From Actinomycetota bacterium (GTDB lineage: Bacteria; Actinomycetota; Acidimicrobiia; Acidimicrobiales; Iamiaceae), in NCBI GenBank assembly GCA_963169755.1, contig CAUJFC010000033.1, positions 1-37,465 of the forward strand: a DNA stretch of 37,465 nucleotides, given 5' to 3'. The notes below the pieces were generated by a model that was given only the letters and a program-made list of their open reading frames with translations, was not told the DNA's origin and searched no databases. Shown in pieces: positions 25,006-33,801 of this stretch. The translations under genes were made by a program, and so were the position numbers. Position 1 is the stretch's first letter. Every line of letters begins with the position of its first letter.

Positions 25006-26883
25006 ATGACCACCGAGGAGCCGAGGCGACTGACCCGTCGGCCTCCTCGTCCCAGTCAGGAGTTCCGCCGGGCCGCTCTGGGCGTCACCGCTCACCACTC
25101 GCCGGTGGACGGCGTCCCGCCCCGGGTGCCCGGAGTCCGCGAGAGCCTCACCGAATCTCTGGCGCGCATCCCGGACCTGGAACCGGCGGGAGACCGACCG
25201 ACAGCGATCCCCTGGGAACCTGCGGTACCCAGCGGTGCCGCTCCCGCTGTCGCCGAAGCGGCCTCCGGAGCGGCCTCCGAAGCTGTGACCGTGAGCTCGG
25301 GGTCGGGGCGGGGGCTGGTGTCGCTGGCCAGTCGGCTGGTGAACGGACGACTTCCGGACGACTATCTGCTGGAAGACGGGGTTGACGACGTCGCGGCCGA
25401 CGATGTCTTGCAAGAGAACGTCGTGGTAGCCGACGAAACACCGTCGTCATCCGAAGCGGTTGATTCGACAACGGCACCATCGACCGGGCCCCTGGACCTC
25501 GAAGATCTGTTCGTGGCGGTGGCGTCCGTGCCCGGTTCGTCCCCGTCGGGCGTGGTCGCCGACGGTGAGCTCGGCGATGCCCCCGGGTGGCTCAGAGAGG
25601 CTGCCGACGAAGAGGCCAGGATCAGGGCGAGTAGGGCGTTGGCACCTGTGACCGTGCCGCGGTGGCGCCGCGTCCTGTTCGCGATCACCGTGGTGCTGCT
25701 GGTCGCAGCCGTGCCCGCCCTCAGCTACACGGGTTTCCAACTGGTGAGCGAGAGCACCGACGGCCAAATGGTCTCGAACACCAAGACTCCCCAGGACCCG
25801 GGCTATGAGGAAGAGGTCATCTCCACTCCGACCCAGTTGGTGTTGCAGGTCGACGGGGCTGGACGCCCAGTCGCGGCCACAGTGCTGTCGCTGTCGGGGG
25901 CGTCCGGCGGTGGCTCGGTCATCTACGTACCCCTGAACACCGAGGTTCATCTGCCCGCTTACGGTGTCGATCGGATAATCGGCGCCTACAACGTGCTCGA
26001 ACCTCACGACCCCGCTCTGGGGAGAGAGATGCTGGCGGGTCAGGTGGCCATCACTCTCAACGCCGGCATCGACAGTGTGGTGGAGATGGACGACCGGGGT
26101 TGGGCTCGATTGGTCGAGCCAGTTGCCCCCCTGCGGATCGCCAATCCGGAGCCGATCGAGGTGAACGGTGAGGTGATCGACTCGGGAACGGTCGAATTGG
26201 CCGCCGACCAGGTGGGGCCATACCTGGCTGCCGAAGTACCGGGTGAATCGCCCTTCAGCCGGTCGCTCCGTCACGAGCTGGTCTGGGAGGCGTGGCTCTC
26301 GGCCGTTGCCGAGAGTGGGAACGACGCCATCACGGTCGAACGCTCGGCGGGAATCGGGCGGTTCATCGCTGGGCTGGCTGCTGGGCCGGTGGATTTTTCC
26401 ACGGTGCCCGTTACCGCTGACCCCGAGATCGACGGTCTCCTGCGGGTGGATGGTGCCGCCCTGGGCGACATCATGCTGGCGGCGGTTCCCATGCCGGACT
26501 CACCGGCTCCGGGGGCACGCCCCACCGTCCGCCTGCTGAACGGTGTGGCGCCCGAGCCGATCCCTGCCAGTGTCCTTCAGACGGTGGTTCAGGTGGGGGG
26601 CGCTATCACCTCGGTGGGCAACGGCCCCAGCTTCGGTCGGAGCGAGACCACGATCACCTACTCCAACCCCGACAACGAGGGCTATGCCGAGTTGCTGGCG
26701 GTAGCCCTCGGTGGAGGAAACCCTCGGTTGGATCCTGAGGCCCTCGACTCGGTCGGGCTGACGGTGATTCTCGGAAGCGATGTGCTCGACGGAGCATCTG
26801 ACACTACGACCGAACCGGCAACTACCAGGCCCACGACAACTACGGTGCCCGGAGACTCCGAGCCGACCGACACCGAAGGGTGA
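25006..26883 (+). CDS. LCP/LytR_C-domain membrane protein
   Basis: One TM (VLFAITVVLLVAAVPALSYTGFQL), LCP-like extracellular part and LytR_C-like segment (PTVRLLNGVAPEPIPASVLQTVVQVGGAITSVGNGPSFGRSETTITY). ATG 25006 lies 7 nt after -10-like TATCGT. Confidence 0.75.
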   Translation: MTTEEPRRLTRRPPRPSQEFRRAALGVTAHHSPVDGVPPRVPGVRESLTESLARIPDLEPAGDRPTAIPWEPAVPSGAAPAVAEAASGAASEAVTVSSGSGRGLVSLASRLVNGRLPDDYLLEDGVDDVAADDVLQENVVVADETPSSSEAVDSTTAPSTGPLDLEDLFVAVASVPGSSPSGVVADGELGDAPGWLREAADEEARIRASRALAPVTVPRWRRVLFAITVVLLVAAVPALSYTGFQLVSESTDGQMVSNTKTPQDPGYEEEVISTPTQLVLQVDGAGRPVAATVLSLSGASGGGSVIYVPLNTEVHLPAYGVDRIIGAYNVLEPHDPALGREMLAGQVAITLNAGIDSVVEMDDRGWARLVEPVAPLRIANPEPIEVNGEVIDSGTVELAADQVGPYLAAEVPGESPFSRSLRHELVWEAWLSAVAESGNDAITVERSAGIGRFIAGLAAGPVDFSTVPVTADPEIDGLLRVDGAALGDIMLAAVPMPDSPAPGARPTVRLLNGVAPEPIPASVLQTVVQVGGAITSVGNGPSFGRSETTITYSNPDNEGYAELLAVALGGGNPRLDPEALDSVGLTVILGSDVLDGASDTTTEPATTRPTTTTVPGDSEPTDTEG

Positions 26884-26931
26884 CAGGTCCCGCGCCCGGT
26901 CTCACCCGACTCGGAACCAGGAGAATGCTCG

Positions 26932-27309
26932 ATGGCTGATCAGCCAGATCCTCAGTGGGCGGTGGTCGCCGCCCGCGCCGCGGCCGACAAGTCGGCCACC
27001 GATGTGGTGGTAATCGATGTGGGACCGGTGCTTTCTCTGTGTCAGTACTTCGTGCTGGCCTCGGCCAGGAACACGCGCCTGGTGCGCAGCGTGGCCGAGG
27101 CGGTGGAGGAACAGGTGGCGGCGGCCGGAGGACCCAAGCCACTACGGATCGAGGGCCTCGGCGACCTCGGCTGGGTACTGATGGATTACGGCGACATGGT
27201 GGTGCACATCTTCGGCGAGGAACAGCGTTCCTACTACGACCTGGACCGGCTGTGGGCCGACATGGCGCGGGTTCGGTGGGAGTTGGAGCCCTCGAGCGGA
27301 ACCGCATAA
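26932..27309 (+). CDS. rsfS: Ribosome silencing factor
   Basis: ADKSATDVVVIDVGPVLSLCQYFVLASARNTRLVRSVAEAVEE; GWVLMDYGDMVVHIFGEEQRSYYDLDRLWADM; AGGAG upstream. Confidence 0.93.
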   Translation: MADQPDPQWAVVAARAAADKSATDVVVIDVGPVLSLCQYFVLASARNTRLVRSVAEAVEEQVAAAGGPKPLRIEGLGDLGWVLMDYGDMVVHIFGEEQRSYYDLDRLWADMARVRWELEPSSGTA

Positions 27310-27325
27310 AGTGACGCTTCCCCAC

Positions 27326-27398
27326 GGGGCTATAGCTCAGTTGGTAGAGCGCTTCCATGGCATGGAAGAGGTCAGGAGTTCGATTCTCCTTAGCTCCA
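27326..27398 (+). tRNA. tRNA-Ala (anticodon GGC)
   Basis: GGGGCTATAGCTCAGTTGGTAGAGCGCTTCCATGGCATGGAAGAGGTCAGGAGTTCGATTCTCCTTAGCTCCA; cloverleaf readable, anticodon loop ATGGCAT; CCA not encoded. Confidence 0.95.
27354..27384 (+). repeat. 31-bp direct repeat, copy 1 (inside tRNA-Ala)
   Basis: TCCATGGCATGGAAGAGGTCAGGAGTTCGAT, identical to 28333-28363. Confidence 0.98.
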
Positions 27399-27403
27399 CT
27401 GTC

Positions 27404-27436
27404 CGAACCCCCAGGTCAGAAGGCCTGGGGGGTTCG
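27404..27436 (+). terminator. Strong hairpin downstream of tRNA-Ala
   Basis: CGAACCCCCAGG-tcagaagg-CCTGGGGGGTTCG. Confidence 0.7.
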
Positions 27437-27632
27437 CTGATGCTCCCATGCCGCGCAAGTCGCTAGTAGGTCGTTGAGCCAGAACCTGTAGCGGGCGGCG
27501 AGTTCGTGGTCGCCGGGCTGATCGCTTCCACTGGGACTCGACGCGTTCGCCCGATGCGGACCGAGCGCAGCTCGAGCCGAGGCGAGCGCGTCGCCCGATC
27601 ATGACGCTCGCCATAGTGGCTAGAATCAAGGT

Positions 27633-27911
27633 ATGGAAAGCGCCACAAACGCGCCCCGCACATCAGCACACCGAACGGTCGGCATCCGCGACCTACGCGA
27701 CGGCCTCAGCCGCTATCTGGACAGCGTCCGTGACGGCGCGGAGATCACCGTGACCGACCACGGCAGGCCTGTGGCCCGAATCGTCCCGGTCGGAAGCGAC
27801 GCGTACGCCCGCCTGGTTGCCGACGGGTCTCTGGTGCCGGCCGCGAACGCGAATGTCACACTCCCGCCACGACGCGACGTCGGTGCGATCAGCGACCTGA
27901 TCGAGCGGTGA
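27633..27911 (+). CDS. Phd/YefM (VapB-like) antitoxin, second TA pair
   Basis: RTVGIRDLRDGLSRYLDSVRDGAEITVTDHGRPVARIVPV; ATG 6 nt after TAGAAT. Confidence 0.9.
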   Translation: MESATNAPRTSAHRTVGIRDLRDGLSRYLDSVRDGAEITVTDHGRPVARIVPVGSDAYARLVADGSLVPAANANVTLPPRRDVGAISDLIER

Positions 27912-28324
27912 TCGTCTATTTCGACACCAGCGCCCTGGTCAAGCTCCTGATCGCCGAGCCGGGAAGCGGCACGGCCGAACGGGTGTGGCGAGCAGCCGAC
28001 GCACGGGTGTGTTGCACGGTCGGCTACACAGAAGGCGCAGCCGCGATCGCCAGGGCATGGCGGTCCGCGCGCATCGATGAGCAAACCGCTCACGCCATCC
28101 TCGGCGATCTCACCGCGCTCTGGTCGGGTGTCGCAACAATCCGCGCCGATGAAGACCTCGCCTTCGCGGCAGCCTCGCAGGCGGTGCTCTTCGGCCTACG
28201 CGGCTACGACGCCGTCCATTTGGCTGCCGCGGTCAAAGTGCAAGCGACTCTTGTCACCGCCGACCGAGCCCTGCTCGACGCCGCGCATCAGGCCGGACTC
28301 GCGTCAGTCGACGCTGGCGTGTGA
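27908..28324 (+). CDS. PIN-domain toxin, VapC-like, second TA pair
   Basis: MIVYFDTSALVKLLIAEPGS; LFGLRGYDAVHLAAAVKVQATLVTADRALLDAAHQAGL; 4-bp overlap with the antitoxin. Confidence 0.92.
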   Translation: MIVYFDTSALVKLLIAEPGSGTAERVWRAADARVCCTVGYTEGAAAIARAWRSARIDEQTAHAILGDLTALWSGVATIRADEDLAFAAASQAVLFGLRGYDAVHLAAAVKVQATLVTADRALLDAAHQAGLASVDAGV

Positions 28325-28332
28325 CGTACCCG

Positions 28333-28363
28333 TCCATGGCATGGAAGAGGTCAGGAGTTCGAT
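28333..28363 (+). repeat. 31-bp direct repeat, copy 2 (tRNA-Ala fragment, modA leader)
   Basis: Identical to 27354-27384; followed by GAGAACGAAG rather than the tRNA 3' end. Confidence 0.98.
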
Positions 28364-29180
28364 GAGAACGAAGCAGACCCTCATCCGCTGGACCCTGGTC
28401 ACCGTGGCGGCGCTCACCATGCTCGTTGGGTGCTCCGACTCGGCCGACAAGACCTCGGGGAGCGATGATGCCGCGAGGGCCACTCCACGATCCGAGTTGA
28501 AGGGCACGGTCGTCGTTTCGGCCGCCACCTCCTTGACCGAGGTGTTCACCGAGATCGCGGACCAGTTCACGGCCGCGAACCCCGACGTAGACGTCGAGTT
28601 CAACTTCGACTCGTCCTCGACGCTGGCGACTCAGATCATCGAAGGTGCACCGGCCGACGTTTACGCGTCAGCCGACGAGGCGAACATGACCAAGCTCACC
28701 GATGCCGGGGTGATCGCCGGCAAGCCGGCGATCTTCGCCGAGAACGAGTTGGTGATCGTGACCAAGCCCGGAAACCCGAGCGGTATCGACAACCTCTCCG
28801 ACCTGGCCACCGCGGGAGTCATCTCGCTGTGCGGCGAGGAGGTGCCGTGCGGAAGGTACGCCGCCCAGATCCTGGAGAAGGCCGGAGTGGCCATCAGCGA
28901 GGCCAACGTGACCCGGGGCCAGAATGTGGGGGCGACCCTGGCGGCGGTGACCGAGGGAGACGCGGCGGCTGCCATCGTCTACGTGACTGATGCTCGCAGT
29001 GCCGGTGATCAGGTCGAGGCGGTTCCAGTCCCCGCCGAGGTCAACGTGACCGCCACCTACCCGATCGGGGTGCTCGAGTCTTCAGAGGCATCCGATGTTG
29101 CCGAGGCCTTCATGGCCCATGTGCTCAGCGACGAGGGGCAGGCGGTTCTCTCCCGGTACGGATTCTTGCTACCCCGGTGA
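28362..29180 (+). CDS. modA: Molybdate ABC transporter substrate-binding lipoprotein
   Basis: MRTKQTLIRWTLVTVAALTMLVGCSD lipobox; VVSAATSLTEVFTEIADQFTAANPDVDVEFNFDSSSTLATQIIEGAPADVYASAD. Confidence 0.9.
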   Translation: MRTKQTLIRWTLVTVAALTMLVGCSDSADKTSGSDDAARATPRSELKGTVVVSAATSLTEVFTEIADQFTAANPDVDVEFNFDSSSTLATQIIEGAPADVYASADEANMTKLTDAGVIAGKPAIFAENELVIVTKPGNPSGIDNLSDLATAGVISLCGEEVPCGRYAAQILEKAGVAISEANVTRGQNVGATLAAVTEGDAAAAIVYVTDARSAGDQVEAVPVPAEVNVTATYPIGVLESSEASDVAEAFMAHVLSDEGQAVLSRYGFLLPR

Positions 29181-29968
29181 AGCGGTCGGGGCGGCGTCCG
29201 CCGATTCTGGTGATGGCGGCCGCCACCCTCACGGTGGCGTTCTTCGTGGCGCCCCTGGTCGGACTGCTACAGCGGGTCGACTGGTCGGGTCTGAGTGGTG
29301 AGCTGTCATCTCCCCAGGCCTGGGACGCCCTTCGACTCTCATTGATCTGCTCGGCCTCGGCGACGGTGCTGGCCATCCTGTTCGGGACACCCCTGGCCTG
29401 GCTGTTGGCTCGCGGTGATTTGCCGGGTCGAGCGGTGATCCGTTCACTGGTGCTGTTGCCCATGGTGTTGCCCCCAGTCGTGGGAGGAGTGGCACTGCTG
29501 TCGGCGTTCAGCCTGCGGAGCCCGATTGGCGGGTGGCTGAACGACACCTTCGGAATCCAGCTGACCTTCTCCAGCGCTGGCGTGGTGATGGCCGAGGCCT
29601 TCGTGGCCATGCCGTTCTTCGTGATCACGGTGGAAGGTGCACTGAGAGGGATGGACAGCCGATTCGAGGAGGCGGCGGCCAGCTTGGGAGCGGGACGCCT
29701 CACCGTGTTTCGACGGGTCACTCTGCCGATGGTCGCGCCGTCGGTGGTGGCCGGGGCGGTGCTGGCGTGGGCTCGGGCTCTGGGCGAGTTCGGCGCCACC
29801 ATCACATTCGCCGGCAACATCGCAGGGCGTACGCGGACGCTTCCCCTTGCGGTGTACCTGGCCCTGGAGACCAACCAGCAGGGTGCCATCGCCCTCAGCA
29901 TCGTGTTGCTGGTGGTGTCGCTGGTCGTGCTGGTGTCACTGCGTGATAGATGGCTGATGCGCACATGA
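29177..29968 (+). CDS. modB: Molybdate ABC transporter permease
   Basis: Multi-TM permease; EEAAASLGAGRLTVFRRVTLPMVAPSVVAGAVLAWARALGEFGATITFAGN; GTGA overlap with the modA stop. Confidence 0.92.
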   Translation: MKRSGRRPPILVMAAATLTVAFFVAPLVGLLQRVDWSGLSGELSSPQAWDALRLSLICSASATVLAILFGTPLAWLLARGDLPGRAVIRSLVLLPMVLPPVVGGVALLSAFSLRSPIGGWLNDTFGIQLTFSSAGVVMAEAFVAMPFFVITVEGALRGMDSRFEEAAASLGAGRLTVFRRVTLPMVAPSVVAGAVLAWARALGEFGATITFAGNIAGRTRTLPLAVYLALETNQQGAIALSIVLLVVSLVVLVSLRDRWLMRT

Positions 29969-31035
29969 GCCTCGATCTCGATTTCGCCCTGGTTCTGGAG
30001 AAGGGACCGCGCTCGGTTCAGAGGCTGGACCTGAGTATCCGCCTGGTCGCCCCCGAGGGTGAGGTGACGGCGCTACTGGGGCCCAATGGAGTCGGCAAGA
30101 CCACGGTTCTACGGGCCATCGCAGGAACGTTGGCGGTCGACTCGGGCTCCATCGAGTTGGAGGGGCGGCTCCTGGATCGACCTCCCGATGTGTTCGTGGT
30201 GCCCGAGCGTCGCCACATAGGCATCGTCCATCAGGATCACCTCCTGTTCCCCCACCTGAACGCCCTGGACAACGTGGCATTCGGACCCCGAGCCCGGGGG
30301 CTCACCAGCCGTCAGGCCCGTGAGACGGCCCGGGGGTACCTGGAACGGGTCGGAGTTGGTCACCTGGCAGCTTCCCGGCCCCGGACCCTGTCGGGGGGAC
30401 AGGCTCAGCGGGTGGCCCTGGCCCGAGCGCTGGCCAGCGAGCCCCGCGCTCTGCTGCTCGACGAACCACTGGCCGCGCTCGATGCCGGCACCCGTGTGGA
30501 GGTCAGACGGGATCTGCTGCGGTATCTCGCCGACTTCGCCGGACCCACCCTGCTGGTGACCCACGATCCGGTCGATGCCCTTGCACTGGCTGACAACGTC
30601 GCCATCATCGAAGACGGGCGGGTGTCCCAGACCGGGACCCTGGCCGAGGTCACTTCGCGTCCACGGTCCCGCTACGTGGCCGACCTGATCGGCACCAACC
30701 TCGTCGCCGGCACCGCGAGTGGCTCCACTGTCACCACCGAGTCGGGAGCAATGCTCACCATCGCCGAGCCCCGGTCGGGGGCCCTGTTCGTCACCATCGC
30801 ACCCGCCGCGGTGTCGCTGCACCGACGAGAGCCCGAGGGCAGCCCCCGAAACCGGTGGGAGACAACCGTCGCCCACCTCGACCCGCTCGGTGACCGGGTG
30901 AGAGTCCAGCTGGACTCGCCGTTGAGGCTGGTGGCCGAGATCACCGGGGCAGGAGCGGCCGAATTGGATCTCCGGGAGGGAGACCGAGTGTGGGCCAGCG
31001 TGAAAGCCACCGAGATCACCACCTACCCCCGTTGA
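29950..31035 (+). CDS. modC: Molybdate ABC transporter ATP-binding protein (ATG 29950 or 29965)
   Basis: LLGPNGVGKTTVLRAIAGTL; RTLSGGQAQRVALARALASEPRALLLDEPLAALDAGTR; C-terminal TOBE-like region. Confidence 0.9.
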   Translation: MADAHMSLDLDFALVLEKGPRSVQRLDLSIRLVAPEGEVTALLGPNGVGKTTVLRAIAGTLAVDSGSIELEGRLLDRPPDVFVVPERRHIGIVHQDHLLFPHLNALDNVAFGPRARGLTSRQARETARGYLERVGVGHLAASRPRTLSGGQAQRVALARALASEPRALLLDEPLAALDAGTRVEVRRDLLRYLADFAGPTLLVTHDPVDALALADNVAIIEDGRVSQTGTLAEVTSRPRSRYVADLIGTNLVAGTASGSTVTTESGAMLTIAEPRSGALFVTIAPAAVSLHRREPEGSPRNRWETTVAHLDPLGDRVRVQLDSPLRLVAEITGAGAAELDLREGDRVWASVKATEITTYPR

Positions 31036-31051
31036 GGACCCGAACGGGTCC
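31036..31051 (+). terminator. Hairpin downstream of modC
   Basis: GGACCC-GAAC-GGGTCC. Confidence 0.45.
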
Positions 31052-31075
31052 CACTCGAGCCCGGGCCCCCTCCGA

Positions 31076-32593
31076 ATGGAACCGTGCTCGGAACGATTGG
31101 CAGGCTTCGGGGTCATGTTGTGGCCGTTCGTGCAGGAGTGGGACCTTGATCTGGTGGGCGGTGATCCACTGCTGTTCCCCGGCTACGGCGCCAAACTGGC
31201 CGACTTGGCAGCCGGATCCGATCGGTCATCGGGCCACGAGTCGGTTCGCACCGGGCTGATCGATGCCCGAGGAGTTGGGGCGGTCATGATTGCCGGCGAC
31301 TTCGACGTCATCGGCGGCTCGATGGGCATGGTCCACGGCGAGAAGGTGGTCAGGGCCTACGACCGGGCCATTGAACAGGGGCTTCCGGTGGTGGTGGTGA
31401 CCCGTTCGGGCGGAGCCCGGATGCAGGAGGGGATGGTCTCGCTGGTGCAGTTGGCCCGGACCGCGGCCGCCGCCCGTAGGCACAGCCGGGCCGGGCTGAT
31501 TTCGGTGGCGGTGATGATGTCTCCCACCACCGGTGGGGTGCTGGCTTCTTACGGCTCTCTGACCGACCTGCGAGTGGCGGAGGCCGGAGCCACCGTGGGC
31601 TTCGCCGGTCCGCGGGTGGCCGAGACCGTCACCGGTGAGGCGGTGGGAGAGCGATCCCACACCGCCGAGTCGGCGCTGGCCGCCGGACTGGTGGACGCGG
31701 TGGTCGAGGCGACTGGCCTCACCGACTGGGTGGAGAGCGCACTCGGGGCCCGAACCAGGCCACTGGTCGCTCCAGCCTTGGCCGCCACCCCCATCGTGGT
31801 GGGCCAGGAGTCATCGGAGGCGACCGGTCGGTCAAAGCCCTCGGCGTGGGATCAGGTGCTGGCGGCCCGTGCGGTCGGGCGTCCCTCGGGGGTGCACGTG
31901 GCGGCAGCTCTGGTCAGCGGATGGCACGAACTCGGTGAGGGAATCGACCCGACGCTGCGGGTAGGGCTGGCCGACATCGACGGTCGCCGGGTGCTGGTCG
32001 TGGCATCGGATCGAACCGCCCGAAGCGGTCGGCCGACGCCCGAGGGGTATCGGCTGGTCCGACGCGGAATCGCGCTGGCCGGGCGGCTGGGGCTGCCGGT
32101 GGTGTCATTGGTCGACATGCCCGGGGCCGAGCCCGGAGCCGACGCTGAGAACGGTGGAATTGCCGGAGAGCTGGCCCGGACCTTCGCGGACCTGTCCGAA
32201 CTGCCCACACCCACGGTGTCGGTGTGCGTGGGCGAAGGAGGAAGCGGGGGAGCCCTGGCACTGGCAGCCACCGATGTGGTGCTGATGCAGGAGACGGCGG
32301 TGTTCTCGGTGATCGGCCCCGAAGGGGCGGCGGTGATTCTCGAACGCGATGCCACCCGTGCGCCTGAGGTGGCGCCGTTGCTCAAGCTCACCAGCTCCGA
32401 TCTGATCGAACTGGGGATCATCGACGGCGTGGTGCCGGACTCGGTTGCAGCCACCGTCTCGGCCGTTCGTGGCGCTCTGGCCGACCTGGTCGTCGCCGGG
32501 CCCGCCGGTCGACGTCGGCTGGAACGCTGGGATCAGGCGACTGCTCGCTGGCTGCGCGACCAGCCGGTCACCCGTGGCACCATGAACGCCTGA
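31076..32593 (+). CDS. Acyl-CoA carboxylase carboxyltransferase (single-chain AccD-type); start uncertain
   Basis: GAVMIAGDFDVIGGSMGMVHGEKVVRAYDRA; VVVVTRSGGARMQEGMVSLVQLART; LVDMPGAEPGADAENGGIAGELARTFADL; GEGGSGGALALA. Confidence 0.8.
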   Translation: MEPCSERLAGFGVMLWPFVQEWDLDLVGGDPLLFPGYGAKLADLAAGSDRSSGHESVRTGLIDARGVGAVMIAGDFDVIGGSMGMVHGEKVVRAYDRAIEQGLPVVVVTRSGGARMQEGMVSLVQLARTAAAARRHSRAGLISVAVMMSPTTGGVLASYGSLTDLRVAEAGATVGFAGPRVAETVTGEAVGERSHTAESALAAGLVDAVVEATGLTDWVESALGARTRPLVAPALAATPIVVGQESSEATGRSKPSAWDQVLAARAVGRPSGVHVAAALVSGWHELGEGIDPTLRVGLADIDGRRVLVVASDRTARSGRPTPEGYRLVRRGIALAGRLGLPVVSLVDMPGAEPGADAENGGIAGELARTFADLSELPTPTVSVCVGEGGSGGALALAATDVVLMQETAVFSVIGPEGAAVILERDATRAPEVAPLLKLTSSDLIELGIIDGVVPDSVAATVSAVRGALADLVVAGPAGRRRLERWDQATARWLRDQPVTRGTMNA

Positions 32594-32605
32594 TCAGCCA
32601 GGCGT
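32586..32605 (+). terminator. Hairpin spanning the stop of the carboxyltransferase gene
   Basis: ACGCCTG-atcagc-CAGGCGT. Confidence 0.4.
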
Positions 32606-32657
32606 GACGGTCAGTCGCCGCCCCTGCCCCTTGTCTCACTTCTCTCAGGAGCCACCC

Positions 32658-33800
32658 ATGGGTCCCTTGTCCGGTATCAAAGTTGTCGAGTTGGCGGGCA
32701 TCGGACCAGCTCCCTACGGGGCCATGCTCCTGGCCGACCTGGGGGCCGATGTGGTCCGGATCGACCGGTCGGGCAACGTCACCGGCGGCGATCCGGACAC
32801 TCCGCCCAACGACATCACCAGTCGCGGTCGCCGGTCGATCGGCGTGGACCTCAAGCACCCCGACGGCGTGGCCACCGTGCTCGACCTGGTCGAGCAGGCT
32901 GACGCCCTACTAGAGGGATTCCGGCCCGGTGTGATGGAGCGATTGGGCCTGGGACCTGACGTGTGTCTCGAGCGCAACCCTCGACTGGTGTACGGCCGGA
33001 TGACCGGATGGGGCCAGGAAGGACCCTATGCCCACACCGCCGGCCACGACATCAACTACATCGCCCTGGCGGGCGTACTCGAGCCGCTGGGCCGGGCGGG
33101 AGAGCAGCCGACCCCGCCCATCAACCTCGTGGGTGACTTCGGTGGTGGTGGAATGCTGCTGGCCTTCGGTGTCTGTGCCGCATTGCTCGAGGCCCGCACG
33201 TCTGGACAGGGGCAGGTGGTCGATGCCGCCATGATCGACGGAGCGGCCAGCCTGATGACCATGACGTGGTCGTTCCGCCACATGGGGATATGGAACGACG
33301 AGCGGGGTACCAACATGCTCGACACCGGTGCCCACTTCTACGACACCTATGAGACGTCCGACGGCCGCTACCTGTCGATCGGCTCCATCGAGCCCCAGTT
33401 CTACGCCGAGTTGCTCCGCCTCACCGGGATGGAGAACGAGGAGCTTCCCTGGCAGCACGACCGGAGCCAGTGGCCGGCCATGAAGGAACGGTTCGCCGCC
33501 ATCTTCGCCTCCAAGACCCGCGACGAGTGGTGCGAGATCATGGAGGGCACCGACGTGTGCTTCGCCCCGGTCCTGACCATGGACGAGGCACCCCGTCATC
33601 CCCACATCGCCCAACGCGGCACCTACACCGAGGTGGCAGGTCTCACACAACCCGCCCCGGTTCCTCGCTTCAGCCGGACCCCCGGCGCGGTGGCCCGTCC
33701 GCCGGCCCATGCCGGCCAGCACACCGACGAGGTGCTCGCCGAATGGGGCGTACCCTCCGACGTGATCAATGACCGGCGATCCTCGGGGGCCATCGCCTGA
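32658..33800 (+). CDS. CaiB/BaiF family CoA-transferase, alpha-methylacyl-CoA racemase-like
   Basis: MGPLSGIKVVELAGIGPAPYGAMLLADLGADVVRIDR; RRSIGVDLKHPDG; GHDINYIALAGVLEPLGRAGEQPTPPINLVGDFGGGGM. Confidence 0.88.
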   Translation: MGPLSGIKVVELAGIGPAPYGAMLLADLGADVVRIDRSGNVTGGDPDTPPNDITSRGRRSIGVDLKHPDGVATVLDLVEQADALLEGFRPGVMERLGLGPDVCLERNPRLVYGRMTGWGQEGPYAHTAGHDINYIALAGVLEPLGRAGEQPTPPINLVGDFGGGGMLLAFGVCAALLEARTSGQGQVVDAAMIDGAASLMTMTWSFRHMGIWNDERGTNMLDTGAHFYDTYETSDGRYLSIGSIEPQFYAELLRLTGMENEELPWQHDRSQWPAMKERFAAIFASKTRDEWCEIMEGTDVCFAPVLTMDEAPRHPHIAQRGTYTEVAGLTQPAPVPRFSRTPGAVARPPAHAGQHTDEVLAEWGVPSDVINDRRSSGAIA

Positions 33801-33801
33801 C

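Larger units (their letters stand above)
27354..28363. mobile_element. Putative small genomic island or island remnant carrying a vapBC pair, bounded by 31-bp tRNA-Ala-derived direct repeats; no integrase seen
   Basis: Exact repeats at 27354-27384 and 28333-28363, 979 bp apart start to start; TA pair is the only clear gene content between them. Confidence 0.55.

Noticed and set aside
27417-27600. Minus-strand frame without start codon: GDALASARAALGPHRANASSPSGSDQPGDHELAARYRFWLNDLLATCAAWEHQRTPQAF, considered as a gene remnant (possible lost integrase)
   Set aside because: Looks protein-like but has no start, reads through the tRNA terminator hairpin and shows no integrase signature; too weak to call.
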